Origin: Bacillota bacterium
Lineage (GTDB): Bacteria; Bacillota; Clostridia; Oscillospirales; Acutalibacteraceae
Reading direction: 5' to 3'
Length of the DNA stretch: 11,683 nucleotides
Assembly (NCBI GenBank): GCA_023420245.1
Contig: JAEZWL010000217.1
Span: 1-11,683, forward strand
In this document: positions 1 through 6,171 of the stretch, in pieces
Position numbering within the stretch: the stretch's first letter is position 1
How the letters are laid out: each line of letters begins with the position of its first letter
Made by a program: the position numbers and the translations under genes
Notes under the pieces: model-generated
The model's input: only the letters and a program-made list of their open reading frames with translations
Database searches by the model: none
What the model was told of the DNA's origin: nothing

Positions 1-333
1 AGCGATGACCGCGTCCGGCTTGCCCTGTGCCGCAATCTGATCGGCGTACTTGTAAAGTCCGCGCAGAAAGGAAAGCATATTCTTGATTCTGCCTACTCCG
101 TTGCCGTGGTATTCCGGGCCTTCAATCCAAAAATAACGGATCCCGACGTGCATCTCCTCCATCGTCTTCTTCCCCTGCATTTCCGGGTTTTTGGTGCGCA
201 GGTGGGAGTAGGAGCTTGCTGCGATGGTCACGTGATTCCCTGCCGCCGCCCAGCGTTTTGCCATAAAATATGGGCGGAATTCCATCCCGTGGCGGTCGGA
301 GCCGGCATAATGATTGATATAAATAATGTTCAT
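1..333 (-). CDS. Glycosyltransferase family 4, WbuB-like, N-terminal part (C-terminus beyond left edge)
   Basis: The first 111 codons of a gene read leftward off the window edge, starting at ATG 333-331 with a Shine-Dalgarno GAGGG six bases upstream. The protein opens with MNIIYINHYAG, then RHGMEFRPYFMAKRW and a VTIAASSYSHLR stretch. This is the pattern of the N-terminal Rossmann-like domain of WbuB/WcaL-type GT4 glycosyltransferases: an acceptor-side domain with a Gly-rich first loop and the 'EFRPYFMAKRW' helix. The nucleotide-sugar-binding C-terminal domain with the usual E-x7-E motif is not in view. It sits downstream of five enzymes making a diacetamido-uronic acid nucleotide sugar, so it probably transfers that sugar or a neighbouring one to a lipid-linked glycan on the cytoplasmic membrane face. 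The donor and acceptor cannot be told from this fragment. Confidence 0.85.
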   Translation of the reverse strand, partial: MNIIYINHYAGSDRHGMEFRPYFMAKRWAAAGNHVTIAASSYSHLRTKNPEMQGKKTMEEMHVGIRYFWIEGPEYHGNGVGRIKNMLSFLRGLYKYADQIAAQGKPDAVIA

Positions 334-531
334 TTTCTACCCTCGTATCTGGTACTCTGTAAGACCCAATCCTTCTGTATACTGACCGTCTGTTTTGAAC
401 AATACCGCAACGTCGTCAATCGAAATACGCAAGGTATTCCTGCTAAATCCTCCGCCTTGCTCAAAATACGCTTGCCATTATCCTGTCATTTCAGATGCCA
501 CAGGGTACCCGCTTAAAATGCGGTTTATTCC
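334..531 (-). other. Structured non-coding intergenic element (possible repeat or RNA)
   Basis: About 200 bases between the 2-epimerase stop and the glycosyltransferase start hold no convincing gene on either strand. The DNA is rich in complementary arms: 393-400 with 459-466 (7 Watson-Crick pairs plus one that is G-U only in the minus-strand transcript), 387-389 with 468-470, 431-434 with 455-458 inside it, and an alternative pairing of 401-406 (AATACC) with 433-438 (GGTATT). AAATACGC occurs twice, at 423-430 and 464-471, and GGGTACCC forms a palindrome at 503-510. The G-U pair and the operon direction suggest an RNA on the minus strand. It recalls dispersed intergenic repeats that I associate with clostridial genomes, but I cannot confirm the family. 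Confidence 0.4.
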
Positions 532-1608
532 TTATGAACGCGCCAGAATAGACGCGATTTTCTCCGAAGCCTTTCCGTCGCCGAACGGTTGCGCGGTACG
601 CGCGGACGGGTCAACAGTGGTGTGGAGCGCTTTGTTCAAAATATCGGCAGTCTCCAGCTTTGCGAGCACGTTCCAGTTCCCCTCCAGAGTCTCCACCCAC
701 TCGGTTTCCTGCCGAAGGGTGACGCAGGGAATTTCCATGAACCAGGCTTCCTTCTGCAATCCGCCGGAATCGGTCATGACCTGGCAGGCGCCGGAGGTTA
801 GCAGAAGCATTTCGAGATAACCGACCGGGTCGATCAGCCTGATATTCTGAAAGCCGCATTTCTGTATGGCTTCTTCCGCCAGCGGTCTTGTTCTCGGGTG
901 AATGGGCAGCACAACAGTCTGCGGAAGCTGTTCAAACGCCTGAAAAATGCGGATGACGGCTTCCAGACCGCCGTCGGTGGTTTCCGCACGGTGAAGGGTC
1001 GCCAGCCGGTAGTTTTTCGGCGTAATTCCAAGCTGCTCATAAATCGCGGTCTTGTTCGGATTTTTTCTTGCAAGCTCCAGAAAATGCAGAACGGAATCAA
1101 GCATCACGTCGCCGCACACGCTGACACCGTTTGTTACGCCCTCCTTTTTCAGGTTTTCCGCCGCCGTCTGCGTGGGGCAGAACAGCCATTGAGAGATGTG
1201 GTCGGTAAGGACGCGGTTCTGCTCCTCCGGCATACGCATATTGTAGGAGCGGAGCCCGGCCTCCACATGGGCGACCGGAATATGCAGCTTGGAAGCCGCC
1301 AGCGCGCCCGCGAGGGTGGAATTGGTATCGCCGTATACCAAAAGGATATCCGGCTTTTCGTCCAGAATCACGTCTTCTATTTTCATCAGCATTTCACCCG
1401 TCTGGTGCCCGTGGCTGCCAGAGCCGACGCCCAGATGATAGGCCGGCTTCGGGATGGACAGCTCCTCAAAAAAAACATCGGACATATTGCGGTCATAATG
1501 CTGACCGGTATGAACGATAATCTCTGTGCAAACCGGCTTTAACGCCGCGGAAACAACCGACGCTTTGACAAACTGCGGTCTTGCGCCGACTACCGTAACG
1601 ATTTTCAT
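532..1608 (-). CDS. wbpI: Non-hydrolysing UDP-sugar 2-epimerase, WbpI/WecB family
   Basis: The family inverts C2 of UDP-GlcNAc-type sugars in the cytoplasm. Here the likely reaction is UDP-GlcNAc3NAcA to UDP-ManNAc3NAcA, the last step of the WbpA-B-E-D-I route. The open frame extends to TTG 1617, with ATG at 1614 and 1608. I chose ATG 1608 (358 aa) because AAAGGA (1623-1618) lies nine bases before it and the protein then starts MKIVTVVGARPQF, as in the family. The GARPQF start resembles WbpI-type enzymes; WecB usually has GTRPE. Also visible are HTGQHYD, GDTNSTLAGALAASK (aspartate of the active site), HVEAGLRS and PEEQNR (two catalytic glutamates), LHRAE (histidine) and TDSGGLQKEA (UDP binding). 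The length is normal. The SD overlaps the stop of the preceding oxidoreductase, so the two are translated together. A plain UDP-GlcNAc 2-epimerase (WecB) is the alternative; context favours WbpI. Confidence 0.9.
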   Translation of the reverse strand: MKIVTVVGARPQFVKASVVSAALKPVCTEIIVHTGQHYDRNMSDVFFEELSIPKPAYHLGVGSGSHGHQTGEMLMKIEDVILDEKPDILLVYGDTNSTLAGALAASKLHIPVAHVEAGLRSYNMRMPEEQNRVLTDHISQWLFCPTQTAAENLKKEGVTNGVSVCGDVMLDSVLHFLELARKNPNKTAIYEQLGITPKNYRLATLHRAETTDGGLEAVIRIFQAFEQLPQTVVLPIHPRTRPLAEEAIQKCGFQNIRLIDPVGYLEMLLLTSGACQVMTDSGGLQKEAWFMEIPCVTLRQETEWVETLEGNWNVLAKLETADILNKALHTTVDPSARTAQPFGDGKASEKIASILARS

Positions 1609-1621
1609 ATCCATCAATCCT

Positions 1622-2722
1622 TTAGTTTACTTTCACGTCGCCGCCGGACATATCCAGTGTAGAGAAGCTCAGGTCGTCGTACTTTACCGCTGTTCCGGTC
1701 TTCTGGGACTTGTAGGCGGCAAGAATGATCTTCATCGCCTTGATTGCCTCTGTTCCGCTGACAAGCGGGTCGGTATGGGTATTGACCGCGTTGATGTAGT
1801 TCGCGTAGAGCGTGGTGTGCCCGCTGCCGTAAACATCCTTCGGGTCGGTGCCTGCCAGCGCCGCCACCCGTTCATCCTGCTCAGCGGGCTTTTCAAAGTT
1901 CCAGGTTTGCACGCGGTTGACCGCAAGACCGCCGATGACCGCACAGCCGGTTCCGCCGAAGATGGAAAGAGTCTCCTCCAGATTTTTCGGGTACACGCAG
2001 GCGGTGCCCTCCACCATGCCGATTGCACCGTTTTTGAAGCGGATTAAAATCGAGCCGAAATCCTCCGCCTCTATATCGCGCAGATAGTTTCCGGTCATTG
2101 CCATAATGGTATCCGGCTCGCCGCCCAGATTCCACTGGAGAAGATCAATATTGTGGATACACTGGTTCATCAGCGTACCGCCGTCCTGCGCCCAGGTGCC
2201 GCGCCACGGAGCCTGCTCGTAATAAGGCATTCCACGGTTCCAGAGGATGCGCGCGGTTCCGTTCACCAGCTTGCCGAAACGACCGCCCTCCACAGCCTTG
2301 TGCAGCTCCTGTATCGGCGCGTTAAAACGGTTCTGGTGGCACACGCCCAGTGTGACACCGTGCTCCTTTGCCTCGCGAATCATCTGCTCCGCGTCGGCGG
2401 TGCTTAGAGCCATCGGTTTTTCAATCAAAACATTTTTACCTTTACGAATACAGTAAAGCGCAATTTCCGCGTGGTAACCGCTTTCCGTCGCGATGGCACA
2501 GCAGTCGATTTCCTGCTCCTCCAACGCTTTTTTATAGTCGGAATAAACCTGCGGTTTTACGCCGGTCGCTTCCAAATAGTCCTTCGCCTTCTTCTCCGCG
2601 TTCTCCCGAACCGGGTCGCATACCGCGACTAACTCCATGATATCCGAATTCGTAATCGCGGCGGCGATATGGTTTTTTGAAATTCTTCCGCACCCAATGA
2701 GCGCAAAGCGTAATTTTTTCAT
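1622..2722 (-). CDS. wbpB: Gfo/Idh/MocA oxidoreductase, WbpB/WlbA-like UDP-GlcNAcA 3-oxidase
   Basis: A 366-aa NAD(P)-dependent sugar oxidoreductase. The N-terminal Rossmann fold starts MKKLRFALIGCGRISKNH, with the dinucleotide-binding loop at residues 10-14. EKP (101-103, catalytic Lys102) and the H190-x2-D193 pair in the C-terminal alpha/beta domain match the Gfo/Idh/MocA active site. Among neighbours that make and use UDP-N-acetylglucosaminuronic acid, the natural role is oxidising its C3 hydroxyl to a ketone, which the aminotransferase then converts to an amine. The length is nearer my recollection of Bordetella-type WlbA than of the roughly 316-aa Pseudomonas WbpB, so cofactor recycling may differ from the alpha-ketoglutarate-coupled type; this is inference. 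ATG 2722 is preceded by AAGGGG at seven bases. The stop is three bases before the outermost possible wbpI start. The family is broad, so the substrate rests on context. Confidence 0.85.
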   Translation of the reverse strand: MKKLRFALIGCGRISKNHIAAAITNSDIMELVAVCDPVRENAEKKAKDYLEATGVKPQVYSDYKKALEEQEIDCCAIATESGYHAEIALYCIRKGKNVLIEKPMALSTADAEQMIREAKEHGVTLGVCHQNRFNAPIQELHKAVEGGRFGKLVNGTARILWNRGMPYYEQAPWRGTWAQDGGTLMNQCIHNIDLLQWNLGGEPDTIMAMTGNYLRDIEAEDFGSILIRFKNGAIGMVEGTACVYPKNLEETLSIFGGTGCAVIGGLAVNRVQTWNFEKPAEQDERVAALAGTDPKDVYGSGHTTLYANYINAVNTHTDPLVSGTEAIKAMKIILAAYKSQKTGTAVKYDDLSFSTLDMSGGDVKVN

Positions 2723-2791
2723 CGATATTCCCCTTACTCTTGTTATTCAAATGTTTGGCGGACCATGCTCTTTTTATTCCCGCCCCCACGC

Positions 2792-2824
2792 AAAATTCCC
2801 CCGTCACATTTCGAAACGGGGGAA
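2792..2824 (-). terminator. Hairpin with short T run between wbpA and wbpB
   Basis: Arms 2796-2804 (TTCCCCCGT) and 2816-2824 (ACGGGGGAA) pair perfectly over 9 bp around an 11-base loop. Read on the minus strand, the stem is followed by TTTT (2795-2792). It lies just after the wbpA-like stop (2832) and in the 109-base gap before the wbpB-like start. It resembles an intrinsic terminator, but the T run is short, so partial read-through or RNA protection is as likely. No convincing promoter was seen between it and the next gene. Confidence 0.55.
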
Positions 2825-2831
2825 ATCAGAA

Positions 2832-4151
2832 TTATAACAGCTCGATATTGGAACGGTCGGCAACGTCCTTCATGGCGTTTCTGGTATCGAAAACAGCCTT
2901 GGAAAGCTTTTGAATGCGATTGTAATCAAAGTTGGAATGCGCCGTACAGATGACCACGATATCCGCACTCTTGAGCATCTCGTCCGTCAGTTCCTTTGCG
3001 CCGGTGTGAATCGCGCCCTTATGCTTGTATTCGGCGATAAACGGATCATAAAAGGTGGTCTGCGCACCCTGCTCATTCAGGCGGTCGATGACGTTCAGCG
3101 CCGGGCTTTCACGGTAATCGTCGATATCCGATTTATAGGCTACGCCCAAAACCAGAACCTTCGCGCCGTTCATCGCGGTTTTATTTTTATTGAGAACCTT
3201 CATGGCGCGGTCAACCACATACTCCGGCATACCGGTGTTGATTTCGCCGGAGGTTTCGATCAGGCGGGTGTGGTAGTCAAACTCACGCGCTTTCCAAGTA
3301 AGATAGAACGGGTCAAGCGGAATACAGTGCCCGCCGAGACCCGGACCGGGATAGAACGCCTGAAAGCCGTAGGGCTTTGTCTTGGCGGCGTCGATAACCT
3401 CCCAGACATTGATGCCCATACGATCGCAGATAATTGCCATTTCATTGGCTAAACCGATGTTGATATTGCGGTAGGTATTTTCGAGAAGCTTCTCCATTTC
3501 GGCAACCGCCGGAGTAGAAACCTCGTAAACGCCGCCTTCCAGAACATTGCGGTAAAGGGCGGCGGCAACCTCTGTGGAATCCTTGCCCACACCGCCGACA
3601 ACCTTCGGCGTATTCTTTGTCTTATACTGCTTATTGCCCGGGTCAACGCGTTCCGGCGAAAACGCGAGGAAGAAATCCTCTCCGCATTTTAGTCCGGTCG
3701 ATTCCAAAATCGGCTTTAACAGCTCTTCGGTGGTTCCCGGATAGGTAGTCGATTCCAGAATAACAGCCATGCCCCTGTGCGCGTATTTCGCAACCGATTC
3801 GGTGGAGCCCTTTACGTAGCTGATATCCGGCTGCTGATATTTATCCAGCGGAGTCGGAACGGCAATCGCGACCGCGTCCACATCCTTGATAAAGGAGAAA
3901 TCGCTGGTAGCCGAAAGCTTTCCGCTTTCCACAACCTGTTTCAGCGTATCGCCGACGATATCGCCGATATAATTATGACCCGAGTTCACCATATCCACTT
4001 TTTGAGACTGAACGTCGAACCCGATGGTCCTGTAACCGGCCTTCGCAAATTCCACAGCGAGAGGAAGCCCCACATAGCCCAATCCGACAATTCCGACCAC
4101 GGCGGACTTGTCCTTGATTTTATTCAACAGCTCTGTTTTAACATTTGACAT
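2832..4151 (-). CDS. wbpA: UDP-N-acetyl-D-glucosamine 6-dehydrogenase, WbpA-like
   Basis: A 439-aa nucleotide-sugar dehydrogenase of the UDP-Glc/GDP-Man family. It oxidises C6 of UDP-GlcNAc to the carboxylate with two NAD+, giving UDP-GlcNAcA, the entry point of the pathway encoded here. The N-terminal NAD domain carries VGLGYVGLPLA (residues 22-32), followed by FDVQSQKV. ESTTYPGTTEE (133-143) and AFSPERVDPGN (163-173) are family hallmarks. The central domain has EKLLENTYRNINIGLANE (220-237), with the conserved Lys and Asn. The catalytic cysteine is Cys276 in GLGGHCIPLDPFYL. The C-terminal UDP-binding domain has LGVAYKSDIDDYRESP. The length matches WbpA (about 436 aa). The YIGD stretch after the first beta-alpha-beta unit fits the UDP-HexNAc subclass rather than UDP-glucose dehydrogenases. 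ATG 4151 follows AGGGG at about seven bases. The gap to the upstream aminotransferase gene is 39 bases. Confidence 0.93.
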   Translation of the reverse strand: MSNVKTELLNKIKDKSAVVGIVGLGYVGLPLAVEFAKAGYRTIGFDVQSQKVDMVNSGHNYIGDIVGDTLKQVVESGKLSATSDFSFIKDVDAVAIAVPTPLDKYQQPDISYVKGSTESVAKYAHRGMAVILESTTYPGTTEELLKPILESTGLKCGEDFFLAFSPERVDPGNKQYKTKNTPKVVGGVGKDSTEVAAALYRNVLEGGVYEVSTPAVAEMEKLLENTYRNINIGLANEMAIICDRMGINVWEVIDAAKTKPYGFQAFYPGPGLGGHCIPLDPFYLTWKAREFDYHTRLIETSGEINTGMPEYVVDRAMKVLNKNKTAMNGAKVLVLGVAYKSDIDDYRESPALNVIDRLNEQGAQTTFYDPFIAEYKHKGAIHTGAKELTDEMLKSADIVVICTAHSNFDYNRIQKLSKAVFDTRNAMKDVADRSNIELL

Positions 4152-4190
4152 ATGAATTCCCCTATCCTTATATTTTCATTTGCGTATTGA

Positions 4191-5318
4191 TTACAATTTC
4201 AGAATCGCGCGGCAGATGGCATCGATCGTCTCTTCCGTAATATAACCATGCATCGGCAGGCTGAAAACCGTTTCGCTGAGCTTTTCACTCACCGGAAGAT
4301 CGCCTTTTTTGTAGCCCAGGGATGCATACGCCTTTTGCAGATGAAGCGGATTCGGATAATAAATCATGGTCGGAATCCCCGCGTTCTTTAACCCGCTCAT
4401 AATTTTGTCACGCTCTCCGGAGCTGTCCGCTTTCAATGTATAATAGCCGAAGCTGGAGGAAAAACCGTCCTGAATCACCGGCACCTTGAATTTGCCCTTC
4501 AGCCGGTCGGCGTAAAGCGAGGCCGCCCACTTGCGGTGCTCGTTTTCTTCATCGAACGCACGGAGCTTCGGGAGGAGGATTGCCGCCTGAAGCGTATCCA
4601 GCCTTGCGTTCAAGCCGAAACGGACATTTTCATATTTGGTGGCACCCTTTCCGTGTACGCGGATGGAGGTCAGAAGCTCATATTTTTCTTTATCGTCGGT
4701 AAAAATCGCGCCGCCGTCGCCGTAGCAGCCAAGCGCTTTGGCAGGAAAGAAGCTGGTGGCGGAATAATCGCCGAAGCAGCAGGCTTTTTTATCTCCGATC
4801 GCGCCGCCGAAGCCCTGCGCGGCATCCTCAATCAGCGCTAAACCATATTTCTTGCAAATCGGCTCTATTTTAATGTAATCGGCGGGCTGACCAAACAAGT
4901 CAACCGCGATGACAGCCTTTGGCTTTCGTTTGCCCTCCCGAACCGTTTTTTCTATCTGTTCCTCCAAGGATTTCGGGTCAAGATTAAACGTATCCTCGTC
5001 CACATCGCAGAATACCGGCGTTGCTCCCGCAAGGCTTACGACCTCGGCAGAGGCAAAAAAGGTAAGTGCCGGAACGAACACAGCGTCTCCCGCACCGATT
5101 CCTTCCGCCATCAGAGGCATCAAAAGCGCGTCGGTACCGTTGCTGGTGCTTACACAGTATTTACGACCGACATATCGGCAAAGCTCCTGCTCGAGCTCCT
5201 CCACCTGAGGACCGGAAATGAAATGACAGCCCTCGATTACTCCGGCAATGCCGGCGTCGATTTCCTTCTTTAAATGTTTATACTGCGCGCCTAAATCATT
5301 AAACTGTATTTTCTGCAT
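4191..5318 (-). CDS. wbpE: DegT/DnrJ/EryC1/StrS aminotransferase, WbpE-like
   Basis: A 375-aa PLP-dependent sugar aminotransferase (fold type I). Expected role: glutamate-dependent amination of UDP-3-keto-GlcNAcA to UDP-GlcNAc(3NH2)A, coupled to the WbpB step. NGTDALLMPLM (60-70) binds the PLP phosphate. Asp165 in LIEDAAQGFGG contacts the pyridine nitrogen. Lys194 in TSFFPAKALGCYGDGGA is the Schiff-base lysine. NARLDTLQAAILLPKL (237-252) and the C-terminal YYPNPLHLQ and SLPMH blocks match the WbpE subgroup well, better than ArnB-type enzymes. The start ATG (5318) directly abuts the TAA of the acetyltransferase gene, and AGGAGG lies about 10 bases upstream inside that gene. This implies coupled translation. 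No key residue is missing. Confidence 0.93.
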   Translation of the reverse strand: MQKIQFNDLGAQYKHLKKEIDAGIAGVIEGCHFISGPQVEELEQELCRYVGRKYCVSTSNGTDALLMPLMAEGIGAGDAVFVPALTFFASAEVVSLAGATPVFCDVDEDTFNLDPKSLEEQIEKTVREGKRKPKAVIAVDLFGQPADYIKIEPICKKYGLALIEDAAQGFGGAIGDKKACCFGDYSATSFFPAKALGCYGDGGAIFTDDKEKYELLTSIRVHGKGATKYENVRFGLNARLDTLQAAILLPKLRAFDEENEHRKWAASLYADRLKGKFKVPVIQDGFSSSFGYYTLKADSSGERDKIMSGLKNAGIPTMIYYPNPLHLQKAYASLGYKKGDLPVSEKLSETVFSLPMHGYITEETIDAICRAILKL

Positions 5319-5900
5319 TTATTTCGTTTCCTCCTGAAGGCCCTGAGCGCCTTGCACATAGCTTCTGCCGCACTTGGGGCAGGTCAGATGCTCGTCCAGC
5401 TTTTCGCCGCACTCGCAGGCCCATCCCTTTTGACGGGCGGGGTTGCCCATCATAATCGCGTGGTCGGGAACATCCTTGGTCACGACACTGCCTGCGGCGA
5501 TGAACGCGTTTTTCCCGATACGGTGACCGCAGACAATCGTTGCGTTCGCGCCGATGCTCGCGCCCTCCCCGATGGGTGTATGGGCGTAAAACTCCGCGCC
5601 GCGCTGAGGGTATTTGCAGCGCGGACGCTGCACGTTGGTAAACACCATCGACGGACCGCAGAAAACATAGTTGCCGAGCTCCACACCCTCATAAAGCGAT
5701 ACATTATTCTGTATCTTGCAAGAATCCCCGATTTTTACCCCGGGGGCTACGAATACATTCTGACCGATTGTGCAGTTGCTGCCAATCGAGCAGCCACCGC
5801 TGACATGGCAGAAATGCCACACCTTAGTGCCGTTTCCGATTTGCGCCCCTTCATCCACACACGCGCTCGGGTGCGCAAAGAACTCCTTCGTTTCGTTCAC
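5319..5900 (-). CDS. wbpD: UDP-GlcNAc3NA N-acetyltransferase, WbpD/WlbB-like, with Cys4 tail
   Basis: A 193-aa left-handed beta-helix acyltransferase and the first gene of the operon. It should transfer acetyl from acetyl-CoA to the 3-amino group of UDP-GlcNAc(3NH2)A. Hexapeptide repeats run from about residue 10 to 150 (for example IGSNCTIGQNVFV, VKIGDSCKIQNNVSLY and ASIGANATIVCGHRIG). The CGPSMVFTNV block (81-90) followed by an inserted loop, and the KDVPDHAIMMGNPARQKGW ending of the helix (142-160), are typical of WbpD/WlbB. The tail has Cys162, Cys164, Cys174 and Cys177 in CEC-x9-CPKC spacing, which looks like a zinc ribbon. The start is GTG (5900-5898); GGTGG (5912-5908) lies seven bases upstream and no ATG is available. 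Translation leads directly into wbpE. Confidence 0.92.
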   Translation of the reverse strand: MNETKEFFAHPSACVDEGAQIGNGTKVWHFCHVSGGCSIGSNCTIGQNVFVAPGVKIGDSCKIQNNVSLYEGVELGNYVFCGPSMVFTNVQRPRCKYPQRGAEFYAHTPIGEGASIGANATIVCGHRIGKNAFIAAGSVVTKDVPDHAIMMGNPARQKGWACECGEKLDEHLTCPKCGRSYVQGAQGLQEETK

Positions 5901-5964
5901 AGCAAGACCACCGTTTCTTCTATTTGATGTAAATATGTTTTATTTATCAGAGAAAGACAAAAAC

Positions 5965-5983
5965 TAACCTCTATTATTGGTTA
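5965..5983. promoter_or_regulatory. Inverted repeat TAACC-N9-GGTTA in the wbp leader
   Basis: TAACC at 5965-5969 and GGTTA at 5979-5983 form an inverted repeat about 20-40 bases after the predicted transcription start of the wbp operon. The same half-sites recur at 6015-6031 inside the promoter. In RNA the arms make a five-pair hairpin followed by a T-rich stretch on the minus strand. It could be an operator half of a two-site system or a weak attenuator. A 5-bp repeat alone could be chance; the second copy is what raises interest. Confidence 0.35.
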
Positions 5984-6008
5984 CAAATAGAAACATAAAT
6001 CGTACTTT

Positions 6009-6037
6009 ATTATATAACCATATAGGGGTTAAGTCAA
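6009..6037 (-). promoter_or_regulatory. Sigma-A promoter of the wbp operon
   Basis: On the minus strand, TTGACT (6037-6032) is followed after 17 bases by TATAAT (6014-6009), a perfect -10 and a one-mismatch -35. Transcription should start near 6002, giving a leader of about 100 bases before the wbpD-like GTG. The 17-base spacer begins and ends with TAACC and GGTTA, so a repressor bound there would block the promoter. Confidence 0.85.
6015..6031. promoter_or_regulatory. Inverted repeat TAACC-N7-GGTTA filling the promoter spacer
   Basis: TAACC (6015-6019) and GGTTA (6027-6031) form an inverted repeat that exactly occupies the spacer between the -35 and -10 of the wbp promoter. Its centre lies 49 bases from that of the similar repeat at 5965-5983. 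The placement is that of an operator for a dimeric repressor. No regulator gene for it is visible in the window. Confidence 0.4.
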
Positions 6038-6058
6038 TAATAAGGGGCGGCAATCCTG

Positions 6059-6087
6059 TTGACAATAAAGATTAATCGTTATATCAT
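6059..6087 (+). promoter_or_regulatory. Sigma-A promoter of the stand-alone aminotransferase gene
   Basis: TTGACA (6059-6064), a 17-base spacer and TATCAT (6082-6087) give a strong sigma-A promoter on the plus strand, with a start expected near 6094 and a leader of about 57 bases. It lies back to back with the wbp promoter; the two -35 boxes are 21 bases apart. Confidence 0.85.
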
Positions 6088-6125
6088 TTACTGTGAATTC
6101 TTGTTTAAACTGATCATAACCGTAT

Positions 6126-6171
6126 ATTTTAAGAAAAGAAGTGTAGCTTCATGAGTAATTTTAAGAAAAGA
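6126..6171 (+). repeat. 14-bp direct repeat flanking the aminotransferase start codon
   Basis: ATTTTAAGAAAAGA occurs at 6126-6139, just before the ribosome-binding region, and again at 6158-6171, covering codons 3-7 of the gene. The copies are 32 bases apart. Between them GAAG (6138-6141) and CTTC (6147-6150) can pair directly against the ATG. The purine-rich repeat may stand in for a proper Shine-Dalgarno site, or may be a small local duplication. Confidence 0.6.

Noticed and set aside
365..395. Possible promoter for the glycosyltransferase gene within the structured element (minus strand TTGTTC and TATACA)
   Set aside because: The spacing is 15 bases with a poor -35; the gene is more simply read from the wbp operon.
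106..516. 136-codon plus-strand frame through the glycosyltransferase start and the intergenic element
   Set aside because: It overlaps a supported minus-strand gene and its translation looks like nothing known.
395..820. 141-codon plus-strand frame from the structured element into wbpI
   Set aside because: It crosses into the antisense of the epimerase and its Ser/Arg-rich product has no family resemblance.
898..1542. 214-codon plus-strand open frame inside wbpI
   Set aside because: It is antisense to a gene with clear family motifs, has no recognisable domain and no SD with promoter; it is a shadow of the codon bias.
2910..3452. 180-codon plus-strand open frame opposite wbpA
   Set aside because: It lies wholly antisense to a well-supported dehydrogenase and has no motifs or ribosome-binding site.
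5352..5927. 191-codon plus-strand open frame opposite wbpD
   Set aside because: It is antisense to the acetyltransferase, has low-complexity Ala/Arg-rich composition and matches no known family.
5901..6008. Riboswitch or T-box in the wbp leader
   Set aside because: The leader is about 100 bases, AT-rich, and shows only a five-pair hairpin; no conserved riboswitch core was recognised.
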